Part shown: positions 15,858 through 23,732 of the stretch, piece by piece
Layout of the letters: each line of letters starts with the position of its first letter
How positions within the stretch are numbered: the stretch's first letter is position 1
From: Sphaerisporangium fuscum
GTDB taxonomy: Bacteria > Actinomycetota > Actinomycetes > Streptosporangiales > Streptosporangiaceae
Assembly (NCBI RefSeq): GCF_018531465.1
Contig: NZ_JAHDTF010000004.1
Coordinates: forward strand, 186,001-250,000
Reading direction: 5' to 3'
Length of the DNA stretch: 64,000 nucleotides
Notes under the pieces: generated by a model
Told to the model about the DNA's origin: nothing
Seen by the model: the letters and a program-made list of their open reading frames with translations, nothing else
Databases searched by the model: none
Made by a program: the position numbers and the translations under genes

Positions 15858-16811
15858 ATGGCTGAGATCCTGGTTCTCGTCGAGCACGTCGACGGTGAGG
15901 TCAAGAAGGTCACCCTGGAGCTGCTGACGCTCGCCCGCTCGCTGGGCTCCGCGTCCGCCGTGTGGGCCGGGCCCGGCTACTCCCCGGCGGCCAAGGACAA
16001 GCTGGCCGAGTACGGCGCCGACAAGATCTACGTCGCCGACTCCGCCGAGATCGCCGACTACGTCGTCGCGCCGAAGGCCGAGCTGCTCGCGCAGCTCGTC
16101 TCCTCCGCCTCCCCGGCGGCGGTCCTGGTGGCCGCCACCTCCGAGGGCAAGGAGGTCGCGGGCCGCCTGGCGATCAAGACCGACTCCGGTGTCATCACCG
16201 ACGCCGTGGGCCTCGGCGAGGGCTTCGTCGCCGAGCAGTCGATCTTCGGTGGTGGCGTCAACGTCAAGGCCAAGGTCGGCAAGGGCACCCCGATCATCGC
16301 GGTCCGTCCCAACTCCACCGCTCCCGAGGCGTCCGCCGGGGCGGCGGCCGAGGAGCAGGTGACGGTCGCGCTGTCGGACGCCGCCAAGGCCGCCAAGGTC
16401 GTCGAGCGCGTCAAGCAGGAGAAGGGCGCCCGCCCCGAGCTCACCGAGGCCGCGATCGTGGTCTCCGGTGGCCGCGGCGTCGGCTCCGCCGACAACTTCT
16501 CCATCATCGAGCGGCTGGCCGACACGCTCGGCGCGGCCGTCGGCGCCTCCCGCGCGGCGACGGACGCCGGGTGGTACCCCCACCAGTTCCAGGTCGGGCA
16601 GACCGGCAAGACCGTCTCGCCGCAGCTGTACATCGCGGCGGGCATCTCCGGCGCGATCCAGCACCGGGCCGGCATGCAGACCGCCAAGACCATCGTCGCG
16701 ATCAACAAGGACCCCGAGGCCCCCATCTTCGAACTCGCCGACTTCGGCATCGTGGGCGACCTCCACCAGATCGTCCCCCAGCTCGCCGACGAGATCGAGA
16801 AGCGCAAGTAG
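15858..16811 (+). CDS. etfA: Electron transfer flavoprotein alpha subunit
   Basis: This is the FAD-binding partner of EtfB. The N-terminal half resembles EtfB, and the C-terminal FAD domain shows VVSGGRGVGS, the [15 protein letters not shown] region, QVGQTGKTVSPQLYIAAGISGAIQHRAGM and INKDPEAPIFELADFGIVGD, the classic ETF-alpha signature. At 317 residues it is full length. A strong hairpin lies ten bases after the stop, so the operon ends here. Confidence 0.95.
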   Translation: MAEILVLVEHVDGEVKKVTLELLTLARSLGSASAVWAGPGYSPAAKDKLAEYGADKIYVADSAEIADYVVAPKAELLAQLVSSASPAAVLVAATSEGKEVAGRLAIKTDSGVITDAVGLGEGFVAEQSIFGGGVNVKAKVGKGTPIIAVRPNSTAPEASAGAAAEEQVTVALSDAAKAAKVVERVKQEKGARPELTEAAIVVSGGRGVGSADNFSIIERLADTLGAAVGASRAATDAGWYPHQFQVGQTGKTVSPQLYIAAGISGAIQHRAGMQTAKTIVAINKDPEAPIFELADFGIVGDLHQIVPQLADEIEKRK

Positions 16812-16820
16812 CCCTTCGTG

Positions 16821-16858
16821 AACGGCGCCGCACCCCGCCCGGCGGGGGCGGCGCCGTT
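16821..16858 (+). terminator. Hairpin terminator after etfBA
   Basis: Eleven-base arms AACGGCGCCGC and GCGGCGCCGTT enclose a second CCCCGC/GCGGGG stem. No T-run follows, as is common in actinomycete terminators. It begins ten bases after the etfA stop. Confidence 0.7.
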
Positions 16859-16896
16859 CCGCGTTCCCTGGCCTGTCACGCCGCTTCCACTCGCGA

Positions 16897-17016
16897 CTTC
16901 CCCGCTCGGTGCTTGAGCCGGGAAGTCGGAGGATGCTCACATCCGGAACAATCGTTGCTTCCCCGTTCGGCGCTTCGGACGGGAACCGGAGGATGTTCGT
17001 ATCCGGGACAATCATC
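16897..17016 (+). repeat. Two tandem copies of a 61-bp stem-loop unit upstream of ltrA
   Basis: Copies begin with CTTCCCCG at 16897 and 16958. Each can fold as CTTCCC...GGGAAG-type arms followed by a GGATG...CATCC or GGAT...ATCC hairpin, and each ends with an ACAATC segment. The second ends at the ltrA start. Because GACAAT at 17007-17012 is six bases before the GTG, the unit seems to carry the -10 box, so this is probably a duplicated promoter/operator. Confidence 0.65.
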
Positions 17017-17022
17017 CGGTGA
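16933..17022 (+). other. Possible 29-codon leader frame overlapping the ltrA start
   Basis: An ATG at 16933 opens a frame through both repeat copies, passes a second in-frame ATG at 16993 and ends in a TGA that overlaps the ltrA GTG (GTGA). The GGAGG in front of each ATG is directly adjacent, a poor spacing, so translation is doubtful. It may simply be a by-product of the tandem repeat. Confidence 0.2.
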
Positions 17023-18350
17023 GTTCGGAACAGCCTGCGGCCGGGCACGGCAAGCGCGTCTCCTGGGTGGAGCTGTACTTCGACCTGGTCTTCGTCTTCG
17101 CGGTCAGCCAGGTCACGCACGTGATCGTCGCCGACCCGGGTGGGGACGCCGTCCTGTCCGCCTTCGGTCTCTTCATGATGCTGTGGTGGACCTGGATCGG
17201 CTTCGTGGTGCTCTACAACCGCCGCGGCGACGACCGGCGTACCACGCACCGCCTGGTCATCCTGGCCGGTACGGTGCCCTGCGTGGTCGCCGCCACCCAG
17301 GCCCACCACGTCTTCGAGGGGCACGCCGCCGGGTTCATCCTCGCGCTGGCCGGCGCGCGGCTCCTGCTCGCCACGGCGTACGCGGTCGCCGCGAGGCACG
17401 GGCATCGCAAGGCCGACTGGCGCAGCGCCGGGGGGTACGCCCTGTCCGTGGTCATCCTGGGGCTCGCCGGCGCCCTCCACGGCACCTCGGTCTACGTGCT
17501 GTGCGGCCTCGCGCTGGTGCAGGAGACCGCCTTGCTGCTGCTGGGCGAGCGCCGTGAGCAGATGCGCGCGTGGCGCCAGGCCCGTACCCAGAGGGCACAG
17601 GAGGGTACCGGCCGCCGCTCCCGGGAGGGTTCCGGCCATGGCTCCCACGAGGGGCACGGCCGCGGCTCCCAGGAGCGGCCCGGCCGGCGCGACCTGCTCC
17701 TCGCCCAGCTCAACGCGCCTCGCGACCAGGCGCACGCGGTCGACGCCGCCCATCTGGCCGAGCGCTTCGGCCTGTTCATGATCATCCTGCTGGGCGAGAT
17801 CGTCATCTCGGTGGGGAGCGGGGCCCTGGAGCGCCCCGAGCAGGACCTGACGTACTGGCTGGGCCTCGGCGGCGGCCTGCTGCTGGCCGCCGCGCTGTGG
17901 TGGGTCTACTTCACCTCGGCCGCGGACATCAACGAGCGGCTCCTCATGGCGTCGGGCGGCAACCCGGCGCTGGCCCACACCCTGTACGCCGGCGGTCACA
18001 TCATGCCCGCGTTCTCGCTCCTGGTCGTGGCGGCCGGGGTCGGCCTGTCCCTGCGCGGCGACGCGCCCACCGGGGCGTTGTGGCTGGTCACCGGCGGCCT
18101 CGCCGGCTACCTGGCCGGCACGCGAGTGCTGACGGCCATGCGCCGCAACTGGTACGCCGCGCCGGCGCGGGTCCTCACGCTGGGGGCGACGGCGAGCCTG
18201 GCGGGGCTGGGACACTTCCTCGTCGCCCCGGTCGTGGTCGCGGCCGCCGCCTGCTGGACGGCCGGGGTCGCGGTGTTCGTCACCGTGACCGGCCGCGACG
18301 TGCTCCGCCTGGCCGGCGAGGACCCGACCGCGTTCCTGCGAGGCTCCTGA
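17019..18350 (+). CDS. Low temperature requirement A (LtrA) family membrane protein
   Basis: This is a multi-pass membrane protein of 443 residues in the LtrA family (Pfam-type ltrA), whose biochemical role is poorly known. The family N-terminus RVSWVELYFDLVFVFAVSQVTH is present, followed by about eleven hydrophobic segments. A hydrophilic insert of about 45 residues rich in Gly, Arg, Ser and His (GRRSREGSGHGSHEGHGRG) divides the halves, and RFGLFMIILLGEIVISV marks the second half. GTG at 17019 was chosen because homology starts within the first 15 residues and a GACAAT box sits six bases upstream, fitting leaderless translation. Confidence 0.85.
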   Translation: MSSEQPAAGHGKRVSWVELYFDLVFVFAVSQVTHVIVADPGGDAVLSAFGLFMMLWWTWIGFVVLYNRRGDDRRTTHRLVILAGTVPCVVAATQAHHVFEGHAAGFILALAGARLLLATAYAVAARHGHRKADWRSAGGYALSVVILGLAGALHGTSVYVLCGLALVQETALLLLGERREQMRAWRQARTQRAQEGTGRRSREGSGHGSHEGHGRGSQERPGRRDLLLAQLNAPRDQAHAVDAAHLAERFGLFMIILLGEIVISVGSGALERPEQDLTYWLGLGGGLLLAAALWWVYFTSAADINERLLMASGGNPALAHTLYAGGHIMPAFSLLVVAAGVGLSLRGDAPTGALWLVTGGLAGYLAGTRVLTAMRRNWYAAPARVLTLGATASLAGLGHFLVAPVVVAAAACWTAGVAVFVTVTGRDVLRLAGEDPTAFLRGS

Positions 18351-18410
18351 CCCCCGCCCCCAGGAAGTGCGCCACCTGTGAACCGAGGTGGGACGGGGCC
18401 GCGGGTACGT

Positions 18411-18830
18411 TCAGCGGGCGCGGGCCGTGGGGGCGAGGCCGTAGATGAGGACCGCGGCGACGACCAGGTGCATACCTGCGAGCGCGAGCATGCTGCCCGT
18501 GTCGGCGGCGCCCAGCGGGCCGGCCAGTGACAGGACGAGCACCACGACGGCCACGATCGTCCAGACGCGCCTGGGCCGTCTCACGAGCCGTTCCAGCACC
18601 GCGAGCAGTCCCCACGCCGCCAGCCCGGCGACCAGGCTCGCCGCGACCACCGCGGCCGGCCCGACCGGCTGCACGGCTTCGCCCAGCCTGGCGGCGAGGT
18701 CGATCCCGGCCACCGGCCCGGTCAGCCCCCACAGGGCGAGGGCCGCGACGACCGCCCCGGCGACGGTGATCGCCCGCCGTGCGCCGGTACGTCCGGATGC
18801 GGTGGGAACGGGGGTGCTTTGGCTGGGCAT
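18411..18830 (-). CDS. Small four-helix membrane protein, DUF6069-like
   Basis: This 139-residue protein has four predicted membrane segments (AITVAGAVVAALALWGL, AAVVAASLVAGLAAWGLLAVL, VWTIVAVVVLVLSLAGPL, MLALAGMHLVVAAVLIYGL), with a basic loop RLVRRPRR between the second and third. It resembles the DUF6069 family; the function is unknown. The ATG at 18830 was preferred to upstream starts because GAAGGGAAG lies in front of it and homology begins there. It diverges from the histidine kinase/response regulator pair and may be a target of that system (inference). Confidence 0.72.
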   Translation of the reverse strand: MPSQSTPVPTASGRTGARRAITVAGAVVAALALWGLTGPVAGIDLAARLGEAVQPVGPAAVVAASLVAGLAAWGLLAVLERLVRRPRRVWTIVAVVVLVLSLAGPLGAADTGSMLALAGMHLVVAAVLIYGLAPTARAR

Positions 18831-18972
18831 AACGTACTTCCCTTCGACGAGTGGGAAGATCAGTGTCGTGGTCGGGGACGGCCCGCGCATCAGGCGGACG
18901 GCCGTCGCGGCTCCGTCCTCGGTAGGGCCGAGCATCGACTTTGGTAGGTGTCGGCGCCGCCGGAGCCGGGGC

Positions 18973-18978
18973 TACCCT
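18973..18978 (+). promoter_or_regulatory. -10 box TACCCT of the two-component operon
   Basis: TACCCT lies six bases before the GTG at 18985, the same spacing seen at several other genes in this window. This indicates a leaderless transcript starting at or near the GTG. Confidence 0.5.
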
Positions 18979-18984
18979 TGCCCG

Positions 18985-20148
18985 GTGCGTGACCGGACTG
19001 AGTGCGACACCGAGGCGGAGGCCACCCCCAGGGCCGCCGTCGCCGTCATGCTCATCGCGGTGGGCGCCCTCATCACGCTGACACTGTGGGGCCGGCTCGG
19101 CGAGCACCGCTCCGGGTTCCTGGTGGCGCTCGACGTCGTGTCCGGGGTGCTGGGGTGGGCCCTGTCGCCCGTCGTGCTGTGGCGTCCCGTCACCGGGACA
19201 CTCCTGCTGAGTGTGCTGGCGGCGCTGTCGCCCGTGGCCAGCCCGCCGGCCACGGGAGGTGTGCTACAGGTCGCGCGCCGCCGGGACCTGCGCGTCGCCG
19301 TCCCGGTGGCCGCCGCGGGGGTCGTCGCGCACGCCGTGCAGGGGCTGTGGCAGCCCAACGGCGGCATCTCCTACGAGTGGTGGCTGGTGCTGATCGTCCT
19401 CGGGCACGGCGCTCTGGTCGCTGGAGGCGCGCTGGTCCGGGCGCAGCGCGCGCTCGTCGCGTCGCTGCGCGAGCGTGCCCGGCGCGCGGAGACCGAGCAA
19501 GGCCGCCGGGTCGCCGAGGCCCGCATGCTCGAACGCACCCGCATCGCCCGCGAGATGCACGACGTGCTGGCCCACCGGCTCTCCCTGCTGGCCACCTACG
19601 CGGGCGCGCTGGAGTACCGTCCCGACTCCCCACCCGAGCAACTCTCCCGTGCCGCCGGGGTGGTCCGCGCCGGGGTGCACCAGGCGCTCGACGAGCTCCG
19701 CGAGGTGATCAGCCTGCTGCGCGAGGACGACGCCGCCGATGACGGGGCGCCGCAGCCGGTGCTCGCCGACGTCCCCCGGCTGGTGGAGGAGTCGCGTGAC
19801 GCCGGTGTCCAGGTGGCGTTGCGCGATGAGGTGGCCGATCCGGGCGGGCTGCCCGCCGCCGCAGGCCGTACCGCCTATCGGGTCGTGCAGGAGGCGCTGA
19901 CCAACGCCCGCAAGCACGCCGCGGGCCGCCCGGTCCGGGTGGTGCTGGAGGGACGGCCGGGCGACGGGCTCGTGATCGAGGTCCGCAACCCGCTGCCGGA
20001 GCCCGGAGCCGCCGCCCCGATCACACCGGGCACCGGCACCGGCCTCGTCGGGCTGACCGAGCGGGTGCAGCTCGCGGGCGGGCGGCTCGACCACGAGGCG
20101 ACGGCGGGGGAGTTCCGCCTGCGCGCGTCGTTACCATGGCCGGCGTGA
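18985..20148 (+). CDS. NarL-type sensor histidine kinase
   Basis: This membrane sensor of 387 residues has four to five hydrophobic segments in the first 150 residues, then a HisKA_3 dimerisation domain with the phospho-acceptor in TRIAREMHDVLAHRLSLL. A HATPase domain follows, with the N-box YRVVQEALTNARKHA and a TGTGLVGLTERVQLAGG G-box. The GTG at 18985 is supported by the TACCCT box and gives a protein of usual length. It overlaps the response regulator gene by 13 bases, so the two are coupled. Its C-terminal half resembles the orphan kinase at 37028-38194. Confidence 0.9.
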   Translation: MRDRTECDTEAEATPRAAVAVMLIAVGALITLTLWGRLGEHRSGFLVALDVVSGVLGWALSPVVLWRPVTGTLLLSVLAALSPVASPPATGGVLQVARRRDLRVAVPVAAAGVVAHAVQGLWQPNGGISYEWWLVLIVLGHGALVAGGALVRAQRALVASLRERARRAETEQGRRVAEARMLERTRIAREMHDVLAHRLSLLATYAGALEYRPDSPPEQLSRAAGVVRAGVHQALDELREVISLLREDDAADDGAPQPVLADVPRLVEESRDAGVQVALRDEVADPGGLPAAAGRTAYRVVQEALTNARKHAAGRPVRVVLEGRPGDGLVIEVRNPLPEPGAAAPITPGTGTGLVGLTERVQLAGGRLDHEATAGEFRLRASLPWPA

Positions 20149-20798
20149 CCCGCCCCCTGCGCCTGCTCGTCGTGGACGACGACGCCCTCGTCCGCGCCGG
20201 GCTGTCGATGATGCTCGACGGCATCCACGGCATCACCGTCGTGGGAGAGGCCGCGGACGGCGACCAGGTGCCCGCCGCCGTCGACGCGCACGCCCCCGAC
20301 GTCGTGCTCATGGACCTGCGGATGCCCCGCGTCGACGGCGTCACCGCCACCCGCAGGCTCCGGAGCCGGCCCCACCCGCCCGAGGTCATCGTGCTGACGA
20401 CCTTCGACGCCGACGAGAATATCCTGGACGCGCTGCGCGCCGGCGCGAGCGGCTTCCTGCTCAAGGACACCCCGCCGCCGCGGATCGTGGAGGCGGTCCG
20501 TCAGGTGGCCGCCGGGGAGCCCATCCTGTCGCCGCGGATCACCCGCCGCCTCATGGACCGCGCGGTCTTCCAGGCCGACGCCTACCAGCGGGCCCGTACG
20601 GCGCTGGCCGCCCTCAGCCCGCGCGAGCACGCCGTGGCCCTCGCCGTGGCGCGCGGTCGCACCAACGCCGAGATCGCGGCGGAGCTTTTCATGAGCGTGG
20701 CCACGGTCAAGGCCCACGTCTCCCACATCCTGACCAAGCTCGGCCTCGACAACCGCACCCAGATCGCCCTTCTCACCCACGACGCCGGCCTCACCTGA
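20136..20798 (+). CDS. NarL/LuxR-type response regulator
   Basis: A receiver domain with the phospho-Asp at residue 60 (VVLMDLRMPRVDG) and acidic residues in VVDDDALVR is joined to a C-terminal LuxR helix-turn-helix (LSPREHAVALAVARGRTNAEIAAELFMSVATVKAHVSHIL). Of the two possible starts, ATG at 20136 and GTG at 20145, the latter gives a GTGA overlap with the kinase stop. The ATG is reported, but either is possible. This is the partner of the kinase just upstream. Confidence 0.92.
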   Translation: MAGVTRPLRLLVVDDDALVRAGLSMMLDGIHGITVVGEAADGDQVPAAVDAHAPDVVLMDLRMPRVDGVTATRRLRSRPHPPEVIVLTTFDADENILDALRAGASGFLLKDTPPPRIVEAVRQVAAGEPILSPRITRRLMDRAVFQADAYQRARTALAALSPREHAVALAVARGRTNAEIAAELFMSVATVKAHVSHILTKLGLDNRTQIALLTHDAGLT

Positions 20799-20939
20799 CG
20801 GTCACTCACCTCCTGGAGACCGCCGCGCCGTGGTCGGCGACCGAGCTGCTGCGGCCTCTCGGCTCCGGATCAGGACACCCGTTGTTTCCAAGGAGGCCGG
20901 CAGTGGTTCCCGCCTGGGCGTCTTCTTCCCGGCATGACG

Positions 20940-20972
20940 GAGCCGCGGCCGGAAGTGGTCCGGCCGCGGCTC
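20940..20972. terminator. 13-bp perfect hairpin between convergent genes
   Basis: Arms GAGCCGCGGCCGG and CCGGCCGCGGCTC with a seven-base loop lie between the response regulator and the convergent MFS gene. The hairpin could stop transcription from either side. No T-tract is present. Confidence 0.65.
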
Positions 20973-20985
20973 GTCGCCTTCGGCC

Positions 20986-22185
20986 TCAGGCGGCCATCTT
21001 CAGCGGTTCGCGCTCCTCGATCGGTGCGTGGATCTCGGACATCGCCCCCTGCGGCCGCGGCAGGAAGCGGGCGGCCACCGAGATGAGCACGCCGAGGACG
21101 ACGGCGATGCCCAGGGCGACCCGCAGGGTGGCGGCGTTGCTGACGAAGCCGATCACGACGGGGCCGAGGAGCAGGCCCGCGTACCCCATCGCGCCGGTCT
21201 GGGCGATCGCCGGACCCGGGGTGGCGGTGGCCGTGCCGGCGAGGGAGATCGTCGTGGGGGACACCATGGCGACGGTCAGGCCGATGAGCACCATGCCGGC
21301 CACGGCGATCACCGTCGACGACGTCGTGACGACGAGGGCGAAGGTCACGGCCGTACCGAGGCCCGAGGCCATCAGCAGGCGGCGGGCCCCCAGTCGCGTA
21401 CGCAGCCGGTCACCGCTGAGCCGCGCGGCCAGCATGCCCCCCTCGAAGATCGGGTAGCCGAGGGCGGCGACCGCCTCCGGGGTGCCGAGGGTGTTCCGCA
21501 GGAACAGGCCGTTCCAGTCGGCGATGGCCCCCTCGACCATGAAGGCCCCGAACGCGATCGCGCCGAGCAGGTACACCACGGGCGGCATCCGCCGCTTCGC
21601 CGCGCCGGCCGCCGGGGCGGCGGCGACGGGGTCCGGCAGGAAGCCGCGGCTCAGCACGTACGCCAGCGGCGCCGACACCACGGCCACCGCCGCGAGGTTC
21701 GCGGTGAACGACAGTCCGGCGGTGATCGCCACGGTGCCGAGGACACCGGCCAGCATGGCGCCCACGCACCAGCCGGCGTGCATGCCGTTCATCAGCGGAC
21801 GGCCGTAGGCGCGCTCCACCGTCGAGCCCTGGGCGTTCATGGCCACGTCCACGGCGCCGAAGAACATGCCGAACAGCGCCGCCGCGGCGATCAGCCACGG
21901 GAACGACGGGGCGTAGGCCACGCCGAGCAGTGAGACGGCACAGAGAGGGGCTCCGACCCGCAGGACGGCGCGGCTGCCCGCCCGTGCCATCACGCCGCGC
22001 ATGGACTGCATGGACACCAGTGCCCCGAGCCCCCATGCGAGGAGCACGACACCGACCGAGGCCTCGGATATGCCGAGTTTCTCGGTCAGCGCGGGGATGC
22101 GCACGGTGAACGTGCCGCACATCAGGCCGGCGAGGACGAAGGCGAGGATCGCCCGCACGCGGGCGTTCCTCAGGTCGCGGGTCAT
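20986..22185 (-). CDS. MFS transporter (about 12 membrane segments)
   Basis: This major facilitator protein of 399 residues has no recognisable substrate signature. Features include the N-terminal RNARVRAILAFVLAGLMCGTFTVRIPAL, a long central loop AAAPAAGAAKRRM between the two six-helix halves, and a GGMLAARLSGDRLRTRLGARR motif corresponding to the A-like motif of the second half. The ATG at 22185 is preceded by GGAAAGGAAG; a TTG codon directly upstream could also serve. The gene stands alone between two intergenic hairpin zones. The TetR gene on its other side reads the same way but is almost 1 kb away, so regulation by it is uncertain. Confidence 0.85.
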   Translation of the reverse strand: MTRDLRNARVRAILAFVLAGLMCGTFTVRIPALTEKLGISEASVGVVLLAWGLGALVSMQSMRGVMARAGSRAVLRVGAPLCAVSLLGVAYAPSFPWLIAAAALFGMFFGAVDVAMNAQGSTVERAYGRPLMNGMHAGWCVGAMLAGVLGTVAITAGLSFTANLAAVAVVSAPLAYVLSRGFLPDPVAAAPAAGAAKRRMPPVVYLLGAIAFGAFMVEGAIADWNGLFLRNTLGTPEAVAALGYPIFEGGMLAARLSGDRLRTRLGARRLLMASGLGTAVTFALVVTTSSTVIAVAGMVLIGLTVAMVSPTTISLAGTATATPGPAIAQTGAMGYAGLLLGPVVIGFVSNAATLRVALGIAVVLGVLISVAARFLPRPQGAMSEIHAPIEEREPLKMAA

Positions 22186-22520
22186 CAAAGCTTCCTTTCC
22201 AGTTGGTACTACGGGGGAGGTGGGGGGTTTGGGGGATTGGTGGGGGGCTGGGGGTGTGGGCAGTGCGTGGGGAGGTGCGGGTCCGGACGGTGGCCCGCTC
22301 GGCCCGGAGGCCGCCGTACCGCTGCTCCGCCCTCTCCACGACAGAGAGATCCTTGCGGGACGATTCCGCTCAACTTCGTCTGATGTCCGTAAATTTCATG
22401 AAATTCAGGACAGAAGAGAGTGAATCGCACCACAGAGGCCCGACGGAGTCCGGGGAAGCGCCCTTCCTCCCCCCGTCACCGTCCACGCCAACACCGGACG
22501 AATGGCGCCCCTGCTCCCTC

Positions 22521-22712
22521 CGGTCCCAGTGCCCCCGTCTCGGTGCCGAGGCGGGGCGTCTGCTTCCTTCCGGTCTCAGTGCCCCTGTCTCGGTGCCGAG
22601 GTGGGGCGCCTGTTTCCTTCCGGTCTCAGGGCCCCTGTCTCGGTGCCGAGGCGGAGCGTCTGCTTCCCTCCGGTCCCAGTGCCCCCGTCTCGGCGCCGAG
22701 GCGGTGGGAACT
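22521..22712. repeat. 50-bp tandem hairpin repeat, 3.8 copies
   Basis: Units start with CGGTCCCAGTG or CGGTCTCAG at 22521, 22571, 22621 and 22671, an exact 50-base period. Each contains CTCGG-TG-CCGAG (CTCGG-CG-CCGAG in the fourth copy) flanked by C-rich and G-rich arms, so each can form a hairpin. There are no unique spacers, so it is not CRISPR. Confidence 0.9.
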
Positions 22713-22819
22713 GGGACGGCGAATCCGGCGCCGTCCTACGGTGGACAAGTTGGCGATCTCCCCAGAGGCAGGCCGACCACGTCACACAGGCAAGCAGTGG
22801 CCACGGGGTGTCCGGCGGG

Positions 22820-22914
22820 CCGCCGTACGGCGGCGCCGGATGCGCCGTACCCCTTCTCGCCGTCGCGGCGCCGATAAGAGACGCCACTGCCGGCGCGGAG
22901 GGGCGGACCGGCCG
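22820..22914. repeat. Palindromic intergenic repeat, copy 2
   Basis: The perfect palindrome CCGCCGTACGGCGG (22820-22833) is followed by a CTTCTCGCCGTCGCGGCGCC segment and AAGAGACGCCACTGCCGGCG. The latter part is nearly identical to 23030-23090, and the first part matches 2682-2741. Confidence 0.7.
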
Positions 22915-23017
22915 ACGGTGTTCCGGGACGGTGGCCGTGTTCCAGAACGCCGGTGGTGTTCCGGGAGGGTGGCCGTTCCGGAAACGTCGGTGGTGTTCCC
23001 GGGTGCTGGGGAGCGGG

Positions 23018-23090
23018 CCGCCGTACCGCTTCTCGCCGTCGCGGCGCCGATAAGAGACGCCACTGCCGGCGTGGAAGGGGGGACCGGCCG
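23018..23090. repeat. Palindromic intergenic repeat, copy 3
   Basis: The first half of the palindrome is kept (CCGCCGTACCG), and the following stretch CTTCTCGCCGTCGCGGCGCC plus about 50 bases repeats the copy at 22820-22914 with few changes. Confidence 0.7.
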
Positions 23091-23163
23091 CTGGAAGGGC
23101 GGCCGCTCCGTGTTCCAGGGCCGTCGCCGGGCGGAGTGGAGGGGGTGGGCCTGGGCTAGTGGG

Positions 23164-23673
23164 TCACGGGTCGGGGAGCAGGGCGAGGAGGCGGTGGTGC
23201 AGTTCCTCGTACTGGGGCTCGTTGTAGAAGTCGGGGTCGTGGGTCACCACGTCCCACAGGCCTTCGCACGCGAGCCGTACGATCTGCGCCGCCATCAGGT
23301 CCGGCTCGGACTCCATGCCCTGACGGTGCCAGCGGGCCATCGCCTCGCGGAGGGGAGCCAGCAACTGCGGGTCCCCCGCCGCGCCGGTCACGACGGCCCA
23401 GCGTCTCAGGCGTCCACTGCGGATGGCCGCCAATGTGGCAGCCAGGTAGGCCCGCGTGTAGGACGACTCGTCCTGCGTGGCGACGAGCTCGTCGAAGTCG
23501 GCGACCAGCCGTTCGATCATGCCCTTGACCAGCGCTTCTTTGCTGTTGAAATGGTAGAGAAGGCCGCCTTTGCTCACGCCGGCCCGCTCGGCCACGGCCG
23601 ACAGGGTCAGGCACGGGGCCCCCTGCTCGGCCAGCAGCTGTTCCGCCGCGTTCAAAAGCTCATCTCTTCTCAC
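23164..23673 (-). CDS. TetR/AcrR-family repressor
   Basis: This regulator has 169 residues. The N-terminal helix-turn-helix spans about residues 17-45 (LTLSAVAERAGVSKGGLLYHFNSKEALV), followed by an all-helical ligand-binding domain ending in DFYNEPQYEELHHRLLALL. The GTG at 23673 is preceded at seven bases by TATAGT, which overlaps the palindrome TACCGTCCGGACGGTA, so the gene is very likely leaderless and autorepressed. It diverges from the cysteine desulfurase gene. Relatives control efflux pumps or small enzymes; the ligand is unknown. Confidence 0.9.
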   Translation of the reverse strand: MRRDELLNAAEQLLAEQGAPCLTLSAVAERAGVSKGGLLYHFNSKEALVKGMIERLVADFDELVATQDESSYTRAYLAATLAAIRSGRLRRWAVVTGAAGDPQLLAPLREAMARWHRQGMESEPDLMAAQIVRLACEGLWDVVTHDPDFYNEPQYEELHHRLLALLPDP

Positions 23674-23680
23674 ACCCGTA

Positions 23681-23700
23681 ACTATACCGTCCGGACGGTA
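23681..23700. promoter_or_regulatory. 16-bp perfect TetR operator in the tetR-desulfurase gap
   Basis: TACCGTCCGGACGGTA (23685-23700) is a perfect palindrome. On the minus strand the tetR -10 box TATAGT (23681-23686) overlaps its edge. On the plus strand the site lies upstream of TACGCT (23717-23722), the probable -10 box of the desulfurase gene. A bound repressor would block tetR and could also affect the divergent gene. Confidence 0.75.
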
Positions 23701-23732
23701 CAGTTCACAACCTGGGTACGCTGGTTAACGCC

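Larger units (their letters stand above)
22186..23163. other. 978-bp gene-free region rich in repeats
   Basis: No reading frame here has family similarity. From left to right it holds a G-rich tract (about 22212-22262), four copies of a 50-bp hairpin unit (22521-22712), two copies of a palindromic repeat (22820-22914 and 23018-23090), and between them GTGTTCCGGGA-type short direct repeats. It looks like an accumulation zone of non-coding repeats between MFS and TetR genes transcribed in the same direction. Confidence 0.6.

Noticed and set aside
18445..18984. N-terminal extension of the histidine kinase upstream of 18985
   Set aside because: The frame is open but overlaps the opposing DUF6069-like gene, has shadow-type composition, and lies upstream of the TACCCT box.
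22521..22712. CRISPR array
   Set aside because: The 50-base units follow each other without unique spacers, and no cas genes are present.
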